NCBI RefSeq assembly: GCF_016624945.1
Contig: NZ_JACVUI010000003.1
Span: forward strand, 1 to 64,000
Length of the DNA stretch: 64,000 bases
DNA from: Acinetobacter sp. S54
GTDB lineage: Bacteria; Pseudomonadota; Gammaproteobacteria; Pseudomonadales; Moraxellaceae
Reading direction: 5' to 3'
Numbering within the stretch: the first letter of the stretch is position 1; each line of letters begins with the position of its first letter. This document shows positions 35,368 to 46,522 of the stretch, one piece after another. The notes under the pieces are model-generated. The model worked only from the letters and a program-made list of their open reading frames with translations, ran no database searches and was not told the DNA's origin. Position numbers and translations under genes: made by a program.

Positions 35368-38004
35368 TTAGTGCTGTTCAAGCCAAGCAGGAAGGGCTGC
35401 CATCACTTGTTCAAACTTCTCGTTTAGTGGCGCGCCACCTTGTGCTAAGTCAGGTTTACCACCACCTTTACCACCAAGTTCGGTTGAAAGGTGTTTGATG
35501 ATGTCACCTGCTTTTAGATGAGCTGTATATTGTTTTGCAACGGAAGCAATCAGGCTGACTTTGTCGCCCTCTATCCCTGCTAAAACAATAACCGCATCTT
35601 CTAATTTTGATTTCACACTGTCATGTAGGTTGCGAAGTGATTTTGCATCCATATTTTGAACAGTAGTGATCAGGGTAGAACGACCTGCAACGGTTTGAAC
35701 TTGGCTTAGAAGTTCAGCCGCCTGAAAGTTCGCTAACTTTTGGTTAAGCTGCTCAATCTGCTTTTGCAATGCTGAAGTATGTTCTACTGCAGCCTGAACA
35801 CGTTCTACGGTTTGATCTTTTTGTGCTTTTAACACGCTATTAATATGTTGAATATCAGTATCAGCTTTTTGGATCACTTCAAGTGCTTTTGTTCCAGTTA
35901 CTGCTTCAATACGGCGAATACCCGCCGCAACGCCACCTTCGGAAGTAATCTTGAATAGACCAATATCACCCGTGCGCTGTACGTGAATACCACCACAAAG
36001 TTCAATGGAGAAATTACGCTCTTCAATTATTGAACCCATAGAAAGTACGCGAACTTCATCGCCATATTTTTCACCAAATAACATCATTGCGCCTTTGGCT
36101 TTGGCAGATTCAATATCCAGTACTTCAACACCAACTGACGTATTAGCAATGATTTCACGATTCACCAATTGCTCGACTTGTTGCAATTGTTCAAAGCTTA
36201 CTGGCTGGTCATTGGCGAAGTCAAAACGCAAAATGTCACTGGCAACCAGTGAACCTTTTTGTTGAACATGTGTGCCTAGAATCTGACGCAGTGCTGCATG
36301 TAAAAGGTGAGTTGCAGAGTGATTACGGGCAGTCGCAGCACGAATGTCGGCTTTCACGATAGCTTCAACATTTTGTGTCGCTTTTAAGCTGCCCATGGTG
36401 ACTATGCCTTGATGGACAAATGCACCACCCGATTTTTTGGTATCTTGAACTTCAAAAATACCTGTATCGTTTTTAAACAGACCCGTGTCACCAATCTGAC
36501 CACCACTTTCTGCATAGAAAGGAGTTTGGTTAAGTACGATTAAGGCTTCATCACCTTCAACGACTTCTTCAACTTGTTCACCATCTTTATAGATCGCAAC
36601 AATTTGACCTTGACCTGCAGTTGCATCGTAGCCATCAAATTGTGTTTCACCTTCAACTTTTACAATGCTGTTGTAATCGACTGCAAACTTTCCTGCATCA
36701 CGAGCGCGGCGACGTTGAGCTTCCATTTCACGTTCAAAACCGATTTCATCGATTTCTAGATTACGCTCACGAGCAATATCAGCGGTCAAATCAGTAGGGA
36801 AACCATAAGTGTCATAGAGTTTAAATACGGTTTCGCCAGGAATGACTTTGCCTGAAAGTTGAGCAAGTTCGCCTTCAAGCAATTTTAGACCTTGCTCCAG
36901 AGTTTTAGCGAACTGTTCTTCTTCTTTGATTAAAGTAGCTTCAATACGTGCCTGATCATTTTTAAGTTCAGGATAGGCTTCGCCCATGACATCGATCAAA
37001 GGTTGGAGCATTTTATAGAAGAAAGTACCTGTTGCTCCAAGTTTATTGCCATGACGTACTGCACGACGAATAATACGACGTAATACATAGCCACGACCTT
37101 CATTGGAAGGATTTACACCGTCTGCGATCAAGAAGCAACAAGAACGGGCATGATCCGCCAAAACACGTAGCGAAGGTTGGCCTTCATCTTGAACACCAAT
37201 AATTTCACATGCAGATTTGATAAGATGCTGAAACATGTCAATGTCATAGTTTGAATTGACATGTTGTAATACTGCGCTGATACGTTCTAAGCCCATGCCA
37301 GTATCCACTGAAGGGGCTGGAAGAGGATGCAATACACCGTCTGCGGTACGGTTAAATTGCATGAAAACGTTATTCCAGATTTCAATGAAACGGTCGCCAT
37401 CTTCTTCAGGTGTACCCGGTAAGCCACCCCAGATATGGTCACCATGATCAAAGAAAATTTCAGAACAAGGGCCACAAGGACCAGTGTCACCCATTGCCCA
37501 GAAGTTATCCGATGCGTATTTCTCGCCTTTGTTGTCACCAATACGAATAATACGCTCAGGCGCTAAACCGATTTCTTTGTTCCAGATGTCGTATGCCTCG
37601 TCATCTGTATGGTAAACCGTGACATAAAGTTTATCTTTTGGTAAACCTAACCATTGTTCACTGGTTAAGAAATCCCATGCAAATTTAAGTGCATTTTGTT
37701 TGAAATAGTCGCCAAAAGAAAAATTACCCAGCATTTCAAAAAAAGTATGGTGACGTGCTGTATAGCCAACATTATCAAGATCGTTATGTTTACCGCCTGC
37801 ACGGACGCACTTTTGTGATGAAACTGCGCGTACATAATCACGTTTTTCTAAACCAAGAAAACAGTCTTTGAACTGGTTCATGCCTGCATTGGTAAACAGC
37901 AAAGTAGGATCGTTGGCGGGTACAAGTGAACTCGACGCGACACGTGTGTGGCCTTGCGATTCAAAATAGCGCAAAAAAGCTTCACGAATTTCAGCAGATG
38001 TCAT
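35368..38004 (-). CDS. alaS: Alanyl-tRNA synthetase
   Basis: This 878-residue class II synthetase begins [19 protein letters not shown]. The catalytic domain includes [21 protein letters not shown]. The editing domain carries metal histidines in [12 protein letters not shown] and CGGIHV. A C-terminal coiled region and the C-Ala domain end with [11 protein letters not shown]. The frame continues upstream to 38043, but the ATG at 38004 gives the family N-terminus and length. It heads the leftward alaS-lysC-csrA series. Confidence 0.96.
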   Translation of the reverse strand: MTSAEIREAFLRYFESQGHTRVASSSLVPANDPTLLFTNAGMNQFKDCFLGLEKRDYVRAVSSQKCVRAGGKHNDLDNVGYTARHHTFFEMLGNFSFGDYFKQNALKFAWDFLTSEQWLGLPKDKLYVTVYHTDDEAYDIWNKEIGLAPERIIRIGDNKGEKYASDNFWAMGDTGPCGPCSEIFFDHGDHIWGGLPGTPEEDGDRFIEIWNNVFMQFNRTADGVLHPLPAPSVDTGMGLERISAVLQHVNSNYDIDMFQHLIKSACEIIGVQDEGQPSLRVLADHARSCCFLIADGVNPSNEGRGYVLRRIIRRAVRHGNKLGATGTFFYKMLQPLIDVMGEAYPELKNDQARIEATLIKEEEQFAKTLEQGLKLLEGELAQLSGKVIPGETVFKLYDTYGFPTDLTADIARERNLEIDEIGFEREMEAQRRRARDAGKFAVDYNSIVKVEGETQFDGYDATAGQGQIVAIYKDGEQVEEVVEGDEALIVLNQTPFYAESGGQIGDTGLFKNDTGIFEVQDTKKSGGAFVHQGIVTMGSLKATQNVEAIVKADIRAATARNHSATHLLHAALRQILGTHVQQKGSLVASDILRFDFANDQPVSFEQLQQVEQLVNREIIANTSVGVEVLDIESAKAKGAMMLFGEKYGDEVRVLSMGSIIEERNFSIELCGGIHVQRTGDIGLFKITSEGGVAAGIRRIEAVTGTKALEVIQKADTDIQHINSVLKAQKDQTVERVQAAVEHTSALQKQIEQLNQKLANFQAAELLSQVQTVAGRSTLITTVQNMDAKSLRNLHDSVKSKLEDAVIVLAGIEGDKVSLIASVAKQYTAHLKAGDIIKHLSTELGGKGGGKPDLAQGGAPLNEKFEQVMAALPAWLEQH

Positions 38005-38414
38005 AAAACGAGTACTCACAACCAAGTCACTCCATAAATTCAATTAGGCTATATGCAGACAGCGATCGTTAAAACAAAAAACGATTTAGGATGAATGCGT
38101 GGCGTAGATTTCAAAAGTGCCAAATTATAACGGAAAAACCCCGTTCAACCAACGATTTTACCGAGAAATCATGACAATTCTATGCAATAGTGTTGTCAAT
38201 GAATGGAGAGGCTTCATCAAAAAAGTAGTAATTTTACAGGAAGTCTATATTTGTAGAGGTACTCTGGGGTAAACCGATGAAAGTAGAAGGGCATTTATAA
38301 AGGATCTAATTGATCAAAAAATAACAAACTCGTCTAAACTCTCCATTCAATTGTATCATCGTGATAATCAATGTTTTAACATATAGTCAGATCGCTTCGA
38401 TAAAAGGGTAAAGC
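38005..38414. other. Divergent promoter region between alaS and the GAPDH-family gene
   Basis: These 410 bases contain no supportable gene and must hold the promoters for both divergent genes. I could not single out strong -35/-10 pairs. No long repeats or hairpins with T-runs were seen. Confidence 0.4.
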
Positions 38415-39440
38415 ATGCAACGTATCGCCATTAATGGATTTGGTCGGATTGGCCGAAATGTTTTACGTGCATGGTTTGAAAATCCAAAACAGTTTAACTT
38501 TGATATTGTGGCGATCAATGACATTGCTGATGTTGAGACGTTAGTGCATTTGTTTAAATATGATACGACACATGGTCGTTTTCATGGTGACGTGACGATC
38601 AATATCGAAAATGAACAGATTATCTTAACTATTCAAGCTTTTGGCCGTGAGCTTGCCGTACAGGTTTTTCGTGAAGAAGCGCCTGAAAACTTGCCGTGGA
38701 AAGCATTGAATATTGATGTGGTTTTAGAATGTACAGGATTATTCCGTTCGCATGCCGATGCAATTCGACACTTAGGGGCAGGCGCTAGACGTGTCATTAT
38801 TGGCGCAGCACCATTTGATCAGGTGGATGCTGCTATTGTTTATGGTGTAAATCAGACTGAAGTTAAAGCTACAGACCGTATTATTTCAAGTGTATCGTGT
38901 ACCACTCAGGCACTCGTTCCTTTAGTTAAAATTATTGATGATGCTTTTGGTATCGAAACAGCATTAATGACTGAAATTCATGCGGTAACTGCCGACCAAT
39001 CGGTACTGGATCATGCGCATCGTGATTTGCGACGTGCTCGTGCTTCTGGTCAAAATATTATTCCGACTACATCCAGCGCATTAAATGCACTAAAAAGAGT
39101 CATGCCAAAAATGGAAAATCGAATCGATGGTTATTCGATTCGTGTTCCTACTATTAATGTCGCAGCCATTGATTTAAGTTTTGTTTCACAAAGTCCTATT
39201 CATCCACATCATTTAAATGAAGTGCTGATCAATGCTGCGAAATACGATTATTCAGAAATTATGTCTGTTACCGATGAGGCTTTGGTTTCTAGCGATTTTA
39301 ATCATTCACCTTATTCATTGATTGTAGATTTGACCCAAACAATGGTGGTTGGGCGTCAAGCGAAAGTTTTTGCTTGGTATGACAATGAATGGGGATATGC
39401 AAATCGATTATTAGATTTATGCCAATCATTTAATCAATAA
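38415..39440 (+). CDS. Glyceraldehyde-3-phosphate / erythrose-4-phosphate dehydrogenase family protein
   Basis: This 341-residue enzyme has an N-terminal NAD-binding fold (MQRIAINGFGRIGRNVLRAW). The catalytic cysteine sits in SSVSCTTQALVPL (about Cys160), and the general-base histidine in TEIHAVTADQSV. The usual GAPDH motif is SCTTN; here the Asn is Gln. The sequence around the phosphate sites (HRDLRRARASGQNIIPTTSSA) resembles both GapA and Epd. Epd would make 4-phosphoerythronate for vitamin B6 synthesis, whereas GAPDH would serve gluconeogenesis and the Entner-Doudoroff pathway. The sequence alone does not separate them. Confidence 0.85.
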   Translation: MQRIAINGFGRIGRNVLRAWFENPKQFNFDIVAINDIADVETLVHLFKYDTTHGRFHGDVTINIENEQIILTIQAFGRELAVQVFREEAPENLPWKALNIDVVLECTGLFRSHADAIRHLGAGARRVIIGAAPFDQVDAAIVYGVNQTEVKATDRIISSVSCTTQALVPLVKIIDDAFGIETALMTEIHAVTADQSVLDHAHRDLRRARASGQNIIPTTSSALNALKRVMPKMENRIDGYSIRVPTINVAAIDLSFVSQSPIHPHHLNEVLINAAKYDYSEIMSVTDEALVSSDFNHSPYSLIVDLTQTMVVGRQAKVFAWYDNEWGYANRLLDLCQSFNQ

Positions 39441-39562
39441 ATTTTTAACCGTGTTACATTCATATTTTAAACATTGAAGTGGATAGTGTGTTAATAAAAT
39501 AGAGACTTATATTTTAATATGCCTTTATAAACATAAATAACGTAAGAAATAAGGGGAACAAG

Positions 39563-39904
39563 ATGCTCATGTGGCTATTTATCATTATTTTAATGATTGC
39601 AGTTTTAATTTTAATTGTCCTGCAATTTCGTAAAGAACAAAACTCGCTGCAAGAGGATAGCCAGCATCAGAAACTTGAAGAAAAAGTTATGACACTTGAA
39701 AGCAATCTCAAAAAAACCCTGGAAATTATGCAGGATTTAGCTAAGGGTGTTCAGGTTGATCGGGAATTGCTCAATCAAACAGTACAAAAATCAAAGCTTC
39801 TGGAGTTGCAAAATGCAGAGCTGATTGCTCTCATTAGTCAGTATGTGGGGCATGCCGAAGATTTTAAGCGTATTAATGAATTTGAAAAAGATGATCTAAA
39901 ATAA
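39563..39904 (+). CDS. Membrane-anchored coiled-coil protein, unknown function
   Basis: This 113-residue protein has a single hydrophobic N-terminal helix (LMWLFIIILMIAVLILIVLQF, residues 2-22), then a charged region predicted to form a coiled coil (about 30-95, heptad-like HQKLEEKVMTLESNLKKTLEIM and SKLLELQNAELIALI). A good ribosome site (AAGGGGAA) precedes the ATG. The layout recalls small cell-envelope or division proteins, but I do not recognise the family. It is separated by a terminator from hisZ. Confidence 0.7.
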   Translation: MLMWLFIIILMIAVLILIVLQFRKEQNSLQEDSQHQKLEEKVMTLESNLKKTLEIMQDLAKGVQVDRELLNQTVQKSKLLELQNAELIALISQYVGHAEDFKRINEFEKDDLK

Positions 39905-39988
39905 CAATGAAATGAACAGTAAAGTCATAAAATTAATTTTCGTAAAATTGTCAGGTGCATGGCAGCAACTATCGTGTTAGACTTGGAG

Positions 39989-40014
39989 AAATCGGGTGTG
40001 TTCCCGATTTTTTT
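39989..40014 (+). terminator. Intrinsic terminator upstream of hisZ
   Basis: An 8-bp stem (39989-39996 with 40003-40010) has a 6-nt loop and then a run of T to 40014. It would end the transcript of the coiled-coil gene about 85 bases after its stop and insulates hisZ. Confidence 0.8.
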
Positions 40015-40056
40015 ATGCGGATTGATTCCGCCTTGAGCAAATTTTAGGTTTGAAAC

Positions 40057-41223
40057 ATGCCGATTTCAGAGACATGGTTGTTACCTGATGGGGTAGCAGA
40101 TGTATTACCAGAACAAGCGCAAGTAGTAGAGACGCTTCGTCGACATGCACTGGATTTCCTCGCATCTCGGGGTTATCAGTTGGTGTACACACCTTTTATC
40201 GAATACATCGAATCGTTGTCTTTATTATCTGAATCAAATCATGATTTGGATCTAGTCACGTTTAAAGTTATTGATCAACTCTCTGGACGCTTACTTGGTG
40301 TCCGTGCAGATATGACTCCGCAGGTTGCTCGTATTGACGCACACGTTCGTTCTATCGAAGGTGTGGCACGTTATTGCTATGCAGGGACTGTTTTGCATAC
40401 GAAACCCCAAAATTTTAACTCTTCCCGTGCACCGCTACAATTGGGTGCAGAGTTATATGGTCATGACAGTATCGAAGCAGATGTTGAAATGGTCGATGTA
40501 ATGTTGGGCTTAATCAAACAAGCAAACGCACTGGATGGCGTCCATCTTGATTTGGGGCATGTTGGCTTGTTTCGTAGTCTGGTAGAACGTGCGGGTTTAA
40601 GCAAACAGACTGAGCAGGACTTATCTGATTTGTATCAGCGTAAGGCCTTGCCTGAGCTTGAAGAATTCACTCAAGACTTGTCTTTTGGATCAGATTTTTA
40701 TGCACTGGGTCGTTATGCAAGTGATCTTGACGCACTACAAAGTCATTTAAGTGATGATGTGCTAAATGATATTGCATTCCAAAATGCATTAAATGCATTA
40801 AAAACTACGTTGATTCAAATACAGTCACGTTGGCCCGAGCTACATATTGGTATTGATGTCGTAGAACTACGCAGTTATCACTACCATACTGGTCTAATGT
40901 ATGCCGTTTATGCCCCAAATCGTGCAGCACCACTGGCACAAGGTGGCCGTTACGATGGTATTGGCGAGCATTTTGGTCGTGCACGTCCTGCAACGGGATT
41001 TAGTTGTGATTTATATGCCCTTTGCGCAGGACAATTTAAACAGATTGAAACGGTTGTTGCGCCAAATAGTCAAGATGAAAGTCTACTTAAGGCGATTGAT
41101 CATGCGCGTCAACAAGGTTTACCTGTGATTCAGTTATTAGGCAATGATGATTTAAGTTCTGTTCCTTACGCAACGCACCAAATGGTGAATGCAGACGGCA
41201 GATGGCAGATTGAAAAAATTTAA
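40057..41223 (+). CDS. hisZ: ATP phosphoribosyltransferase regulatory subunit HisZ
   Basis: This 388-residue HisRS-like protein has no tRNA synthetase activity. It opens with WLLPDGVADVLPEQAQ and has class II synthetase-fold motifs: VRADMTPQVARIDAH, RYCYAGTVLHTKP and YHTGLMYAVYAPN, then LAQGGRYDGIGEHFG. It lacks the anticodon-binding domain of HisRS. HisZ associates with short-form HisG to give feedback-regulated histidine synthesis. Its place directly before purA is shared with Pseudomonas and other gammaproteobacteria. Confidence 0.94.
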   Translation: MPISETWLLPDGVADVLPEQAQVVETLRRHALDFLASRGYQLVYTPFIEYIESLSLLSESNHDLDLVTFKVIDQLSGRLLGVRADMTPQVARIDAHVRSIEGVARYCYAGTVLHTKPQNFNSSRAPLQLGAELYGHDSIEADVEMVDVMLGLIKQANALDGVHLDLGHVGLFRSLVERAGLSKQTEQDLSDLYQRKALPELEEFTQDLSFGSDFYALGRYASDLDALQSHLSDDVLNDIAFQNALNALKTTLIQIQSRWPELHIGIDVVELRSYHYHTGLMYAVYAPNRAAPLAQGGRYDGIGEHFGRARPATGFSCDLYALCAGQFKQIETVVAPNSQDESLLKAIDHARQQGLPVIQLLGNDDLSSVPYATHQMVNADGRWQIEKI

Positions 41224-41277
41224 GGGTTTATTTGTCATACATGCATAGCAAATAAACATTCAATTTTAACAGCATGA

Positions 41278-42612
<1,335 letters not shown>

Positions 42613-42636
42613 ACATTTAACTTTACGACTAAAGAG

Positions 42637-42658
42637 AGCACCTAAATAGGTGCTTTTC
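42637..42658 (+). terminator. Intrinsic terminator after purA
   Basis: An 8-bp stem (42637-42644 with 42647-42654), effectively a 7-bp stem with a four-base loop, is followed by a T-rich stretch. It lies 25 bases after the purA stop. Confidence 0.75.
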
Positions 42659-42706
42659 TTTTATCATTTATAAAATCCCGTATAAAAATAGTGAAATCAA
42701 TTTGGC

Positions 42707-43018
42707 ATGAAGCTTCAACCACAAATCGCACAAACGATTTTTTATTCTCTTTTGTTCGCCATGGGGGGTGCCCCAACCATCGCAATGTGGATTATTGTTT
42801 TACAAACGCAAGATCCAAATGTATTTATGGCGGCATTTATGGGCTTAACTGTAATTATAGCCTGTGTCATTGTGCCCATAATTTTGTTGCAAAATGCTTA
42901 TTTATTATTTAAACGAAATGATTTAAATCTTGAAAATACAATCAAACCCTTGTTGCGGTTCTATTTTATTGTGAATGTAATTTGTTTAATTTCATGGATT
43001 TTATTTATTTTTAGATAG
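42707..43018 (+). CDS. Small three- to four-helix membrane protein, unknown function
   Basis: This 103-residue protein has hydrophobic segments at about 10-30 (IFYSLLFAMGGAPTIAMWIIV), 40-68 (FMAAFMGLTVIIACVIVPIIL) and 84-102 (FYFIVNVICLISWILFIF). It has a loop KRNDLNLENTIKPLL. No family is recognised. A competing frame on the same strand (42691-42912) is less membrane-like and has no good start. Confidence 0.6.
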   Translation: MKLQPQIAQTIFYSLLFAMGGAPTIAMWIIVLQTQDPNVFMAAFMGLTVIIACVIVPIILLQNAYLLFKRNDLNLENTIKPLLRFYFIVNVICLISWILFIFR

Positions 43019-43119
43019 AATTACATAAATCTAATGATATTGATTTAATTTGTTTTTTACATTTATTTATAATGCACGTCAAAACAGCACGTTAAGTTGC
43101 TTTGAGAGGAGAGGTTTTG

Positions 43120-43902
43120 ATGAATAAAAATATATTAATAAGTTTTTTGACCGCTAGTATGATTACACTTGGCGGCTGTGCAACATTTGCTGATATAGCG
43201 GGTGCGGACTCTGCAACTTTAAATGCAACAGCTGCTCAGGGCTTTAGTAAAATGACAACCGAAGCACAGCAAAAAGGGCAGTTGGATACATCTTCTGCGA
43301 CTTATCGGCGTATTAATACCGTTATGCAGCGCTTAGTGCCTTATGCAAACCAAATGAACCAAACAGGTCAGCAGTTTCAGTGGCAACTTGCTGTAATCAA
43401 ATCTGATACTGTCAATGCCTATGTTGCCCCCGGTGGTAAGGTTGTGTTTTACACAGGGATTGTCAATAAACTTAATTTAAGTGATGCAGAAATCGCTGCG
43501 GTCATGGGACATGAAATGACCCATGCTTTGGAAGAACATTCAAAAAGCAAGATTGGTGCAGAAGCCCTTACGGGTCTAGCGCTTAATATTGGTAAGGCGT
43601 ATGCAGGTGACAGCATTGGTCAGTTGGGTTCTGCTGCTCTGGATCTAGGCAGTCAGGTGGGTGTAGGCTTGCCCTATTCACGTAGTCTGGAAAGTCGTGC
43701 GGATTATGGCGGTTTAATGTTAATGGCAAAAGCGGGTTATAACCCACAGGCCGCTATCACTCTATGGGAAAAAATGAATAAACTGGACGGTGCGGGTGCT
43801 GGGCCAGCTTTCCTGTCGACACATCCTTCAAATACGCAACGTATTAATGAAATGCGTAAAAACCTACCAGCAGCGATGGCAGTTTATAATAATCGTCGCT
43901 AA
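43120..43902 (+). CDS. M48-family metalloprotease lipoprotein (LoiP/YggG-like)
   Basis: This 260-residue envelope protease has a lipoprotein signal MNKNILISFLTASMITLGGC (Cys20). The zinc motif HEMTH lies in VMGHEMTHALEEHSK, and the third ligand region is SLESRADYGGLMLMAKAGYN. The Shine-Dalgarno GAGAGGAGAGG before the ATG at 43120 decides the start over an earlier GTG/ATG frame opening at 43102. LoiP-type proteases of the outer membrane help with envelope quality control. A strong terminator follows, shared with the convergent aldo-keto reductase. Confidence 0.9.
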   Translation: MNKNILISFLTASMITLGGCATFADIAGADSATLNATAAQGFSKMTTEAQQKGQLDTSSATYRRINTVMQRLVPYANQMNQTGQQFQWQLAVIKSDTVNAYVAPGGKVVFYTGIVNKLNLSDAEIAAVMGHEMTHALEEHSKSKIGAEALTGLALNIGKAYAGDSIGQLGSAALDLGSQVGVGLPYSRSLESRADYGGLMLMAKAGYNPQAAITLWEKMNKLDGAGAGPAFLSTHPSNTQRINEMRKNLPAAMAVYNNRR

Positions 43903-43925
43903 TCTGGTTGAAATTGAATGAGATC

Positions 43926-43956
43926 AAACAGGATGCCCATTGGCATCCTGTTTTTT
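43926..43956. terminator. Bidirectional terminator between the M48 and aldo-keto reductase genes
   Basis: A 12-bp perfect stem (43926-43937 with 43942-43953) has loop CATT and is followed by more T to 43956. It lies 6 bases before the stop of the convergent gene. Confidence 0.88.
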
Positions 43957-43962
43957 ATTTCT

Positions 43963-45009
43963 TTAAGGAGCAGGGTTGGGCTGCTGGTTATGAATTTTTT
44001 CAATGCCTTGAAGTACAGCATCATTAAGAGTGATATCAAAGGCCTGAATGTCTTCTTTTAACTGATCCAAACTGGTAGCACCAATAATCGTACTGGTTAC
44101 AAAAAATTGTTGCTTGATAAAGGCCAAAGCCATTTGAGTGAGCGTTAAACCATGTTGTTCAGCAAGTTGTGCATATTGCTCGGTTGCCCATTCACTTTGC
44201 GGATTGCTATAGCGGGTAAATCGTGAAAATAATGTCACTCGTGCATTGGCAGGTCGTGCGCCATGACGAAATTTACCTGTCAAATAACCAAAAGCGAGCG
44301 GTGAATAAGCCAACAAACCAATGCCTTCGTATTTGGCAATTTCGGACATGCCAATTTCATAGGTACGATTGAGTAGACTATAAGGGTTTTGCACACTTAC
44401 AAATTTAGCAACACCTAGTTTCTGAGCGAGTTGCAAAAACTTCATGGTTCCCCATGGCGTTTCATTCGATAAACCAATATGGTGAATACGTCCACGATCA
44501 ATTTCTTTTTGCAACGCTAATAATGTATTTTGCATGGCTTCAACTTCATAGTGAGTGGCAGCTTCAGCATTGCTGAATCCTAAACCCCCAAAGAAGTTAG
44601 TATGGCGTTCTGGCCAGTGCAATTGATAGAGATCAATATAATCGGTCTGTAATCGCTTTAAAGAGCTATCCAATGCTTGTTCGATGTGTTTGCCAAATTG
44701 GGTCTGACCCTCGCGAATATGGCTGCCACCAAAACCTGGTCCAGCGATTTTGGAAGCGAGAAACACTTTGTCACGCTGCCCATGTTGTGCAAACCAGTTG
44801 CCCAAAATAGTTTCGGTTGCGCCGTAGGTTTCAGGTTTTGGCGGAACAGAATACATTTCCGCTGTATCCCAAAAATGTAAGCCATTTTCAAGAGCATAGT
44901 TGAGTTGTTCAAATGCTTCTCGCTGGGAGTTTTGTTCTCCAAATGTCATGGTGCCTAAACAAATTTCAGGAACTTGAATGCCTGAATCACCCAATGCATG
45001 ATATTGCAT
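43963..45009 (-). CDS. tas: NADP(H)-dependent aldo-keto reductase (Tas-like)
   Basis: This 348-residue cytosolic oxidoreductase has a (beta/alpha)8 fold. The catalytic tetrad residues lie in LHFWDTAEMYS (Asp, Tyr), KVFLASKIAG (Lys) and YQLHWPERH (His). NADP-phosphate contacts lie in the C-terminal SNPQSEWA and STIIGATSLDQL regions. The insert and HWPER motif place it near E. coli Tas. It reduces aldehydes or ketones with NADPH; the physiological substrate is unknown. Confidence 0.87.
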   Translation of the reverse strand: MQYHALGDSGIQVPEICLGTMTFGEQNSQREAFEQLNYALENGLHFWDTAEMYSVPPKPETYGATETILGNWFAQHGQRDKVFLASKIAGPGFGGSHIREGQTQFGKHIEQALDSSLKRLQTDYIDLYQLHWPERHTNFFGGLGFSNAEAATHYEVEAMQNTLLALQKEIDRGRIHHIGLSNETPWGTMKFLQLAQKLGVAKFVSVQNPYSLLNRTYEIGMSEIAKYEGIGLLAYSPLAFGYLTGKFRHGARPANARVTLFSRFTRYSNPQSEWATEQYAQLAEQHGLTLTQMALAFIKQQFFVTSTIIGATSLDQLKEDIQAFDITLNDAVLQGIEKIHNQQPNPAP

Positions 45010-45106
45010 AACCTGATCCTTGATTTTGATTGAAAAGTGTCATTTCTGAACTTAAGTTATTTAGCATAAATGGTATGTATGTTTTTGTATCTTAAATATT
45101 TTTCAT

Positions 45107-45135
45107 AAAAAAAAGCAAACTTTAAAGTTTGCTTT
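45107..45135 (-). terminator. Intrinsic terminator after crp
   Basis: A perfect dyad, AAAGCAAACTTT with AAAGTTTGCTTT (45112-45135), read on the minus strand is followed by at least eight U (45107-45114). It lies 22 bases after the crp stop. Confidence 0.85.
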
Positions 45136-45157
45136 CCTTATAGAATAAAACGAAATC

Positions 45158-45865
45158 TTATTCTTCATCATCGAAATCAGTATCATTGAGAGATTTCTCT
45201 TCCAACGATGCGTCAAAAATAAGAATGGCTTTACCATCAGTTTCGATCATGCCTTGCTCTTCTAGGGTTTTAAGAACACGGCCCACCATTTCACGTGAAC
45301 AGCCTACGATACGTCCAATTTCCTGACGGGTAATGCGGATCTGACGACCATTCGGCAAAATCATGGCTTCTGGTTGAGCAGATAAATCAATTAGACACCG
45401 TGCAATACGACCTGACACATCTATAAAAGCAAGATCTGTCACTTTACGGGTAGTATTTTTTAGGCGTCGTACCAGTTGGGCAAATACCGCATAGCTTAAA
45501 TCTGGATATTGCTTGCTAAGTTCATGGAAATTGTCATATGAAATTTCAGCAATTTCACAGACATCACGCGTACGTACTTCTGCTGTACGTTGTGGATTTG
45601 CTTCAAAGAGACCCATTTCCCCAAAAAAGTCCCCAGGATTTAAGTAAGCAACCACGATTTCACGTTCATCATCTTCACGTAAAATAATTGAAACGGAGCC
45701 TTTCAAAATCAAATATAGTGATTTTGATTCAGTACCTGCGTCAACAATCGTCGTGCGTTTTGGATAGCGATTAATATGAGCACGTTTTAAAAGCGCCTTG
45801 ACTGACTCTGGTAGTTGACCTGGAGACAAAGCATCGGTGCTGAGTTGTGAAAAGTTTGACGTCAT
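45158..45865 (-). CDS. crp: cAMP receptor protein family regulator (Crp/Vfr)
   Basis: This 235-residue protein has an N-terminal cyclic-nucleotide-binding domain (residues 20-140; YLILKGSVSIIL, GDFFGEMGLFE, and PQRTAEVRTR in the phosphate-binding region) and a C-terminal winged helix with ITRQEIGRIVGCSREMVGRVLKTLEE. It has extra acidic residues at its C-terminus (NDTDFDDEE). The divergent OsmC gene is 150 bases away, the same neighbour as E. coli crp-yhfA and Pseudomonas vfr, which supports orthology to Crp/Vfr. Confidence 0.92.
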   Translation of the reverse strand: MTSNFSQLSTDALSPGQLPESVKALLKRAHINRYPKRTTIVDAGTESKSLYLILKGSVSIILREDDEREIVVAYLNPGDFFGEMGLFEANPQRTAEVRTRDVCEIAEISYDNFHELSKQYPDLSYAVFAQLVRRLKNTTRKVTDLAFIDVSGRIARCLIDLSAQPEAMILPNGRQIRITRQEIGRIVGCSREMVGRVLKTLEEQGMIETDGKAILIFDASLEEKSLNDTDFDDEE

Positions 45866-46014
45866 GCTTAAGTTTTCCGATTAGGATATATAAAAAAGAT
45901 CGCACAAGACCTAAATGAGCGTATTCACACACAAGAGATGAAATTCCTTATCAACTCATTTTATGCTAGTGTACAAGAACTATGTAAATTTATAATTTTT
46001 TTTGGGTAGTTGCA

Positions 46015-46437
46015 ATGCAAACAAGTGTTCATTGGCTAGAGAATGTTGCTTTTGAAGCGAAATCTGAAAGTGGTCATCAAGTGGTGATGGATGGTTCTGC
46101 CGAGTATGGGGGTGAAAACCGTGGTCCACGTCCGATGGAACTGATTTTAATGGGACTTGGTGGGTGTGCTTCGTTCGATATTGTGACTATTTTAAAGAAA
46201 GCTCGTCAAGATGTGACCAATGTCGTATGTGAGCTAAAAGCAGATCGTGCAGATACGATTCCAGCAGTCTTTACCCACATCCATTTGCATTTTGTAGTGA
46301 CTGGAAAAGCAGTAAAAGAAAAACAGGTGGCAAAGGCGGTTGAGCTTTCAGCAGAAAAATATTGTTCTGCCAGTAAAATGCTGTCGGATGGTGGTGTCAA
46401 CATTACGCATGATTTTGAAATTATCGAAGCTGAATAA
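46015..46437 (+). CDS. yhfA: OsmC-family protein (YhfA-like)
   Basis: This 140-residue protein has the OsmC/Ohr fold. A first cysteine lies in GLGGCASFDIV and a second in YCSASKML, the pair used in peroxidase members. It belongs to the YhfA group, whose function is not established. It is divergent from crp, as in other gammaproteobacteria, and so is likely controlled from the shared 150-base region. A 24-bp hairpin follows its stop. Confidence 0.9.
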   Translation: MQTSVHWLENVAFEAKSESGHQVVMDGSAEYGGENRGPRPMELILMGLGGCASFDIVTILKKARQDVTNVVCELKADRADTIPAVFTHIHLHFVVTGKAVKEKQVAKAVELSAEKYCSASKMLSDGGVNITHDFEIIEAE

Positions 46438-46445
46438 TTTTGATG

Positions 46446-46496
46446 ACCTGTAAAAGTTGAAGGCTGACGAAACGTCAGCCTTCAACTTTTACAGGT
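46446..46496 (+). terminator. Very long perfect hairpin after the OsmC gene
   Basis: Arms 46446-46469 and 46473-46496 are perfectly complementary over 24 bp with loop AAA, starting 9 bases after the OsmC stop. The central part has a T-run in the right arm (TTTT) but not after the stem, so it is an atypical terminator. The long perfect duplex could also be an RNase III substrate that shapes the mRNA end. The downstream GNAT start lies 27 bases after it. Confidence 0.6.
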
Positions 46497-46522
46497 TTGA
46501 AAATTTAAATAGGAGGGTAAGG

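Noticed and set aside
42691-42912. 73-codon frame overlapping the small membrane protein gene
   Set aside because: The +2-frame protein starting at 42707 has clear membrane helices and a better start; this frame is cysteine-rich noise.
46457-46522. TTG-started N-terminal extension of the GNAT
   Set aside because: The start lies inside the 24-bp hairpin; the AGGAGGG before ATG 46523 fixes the true start.
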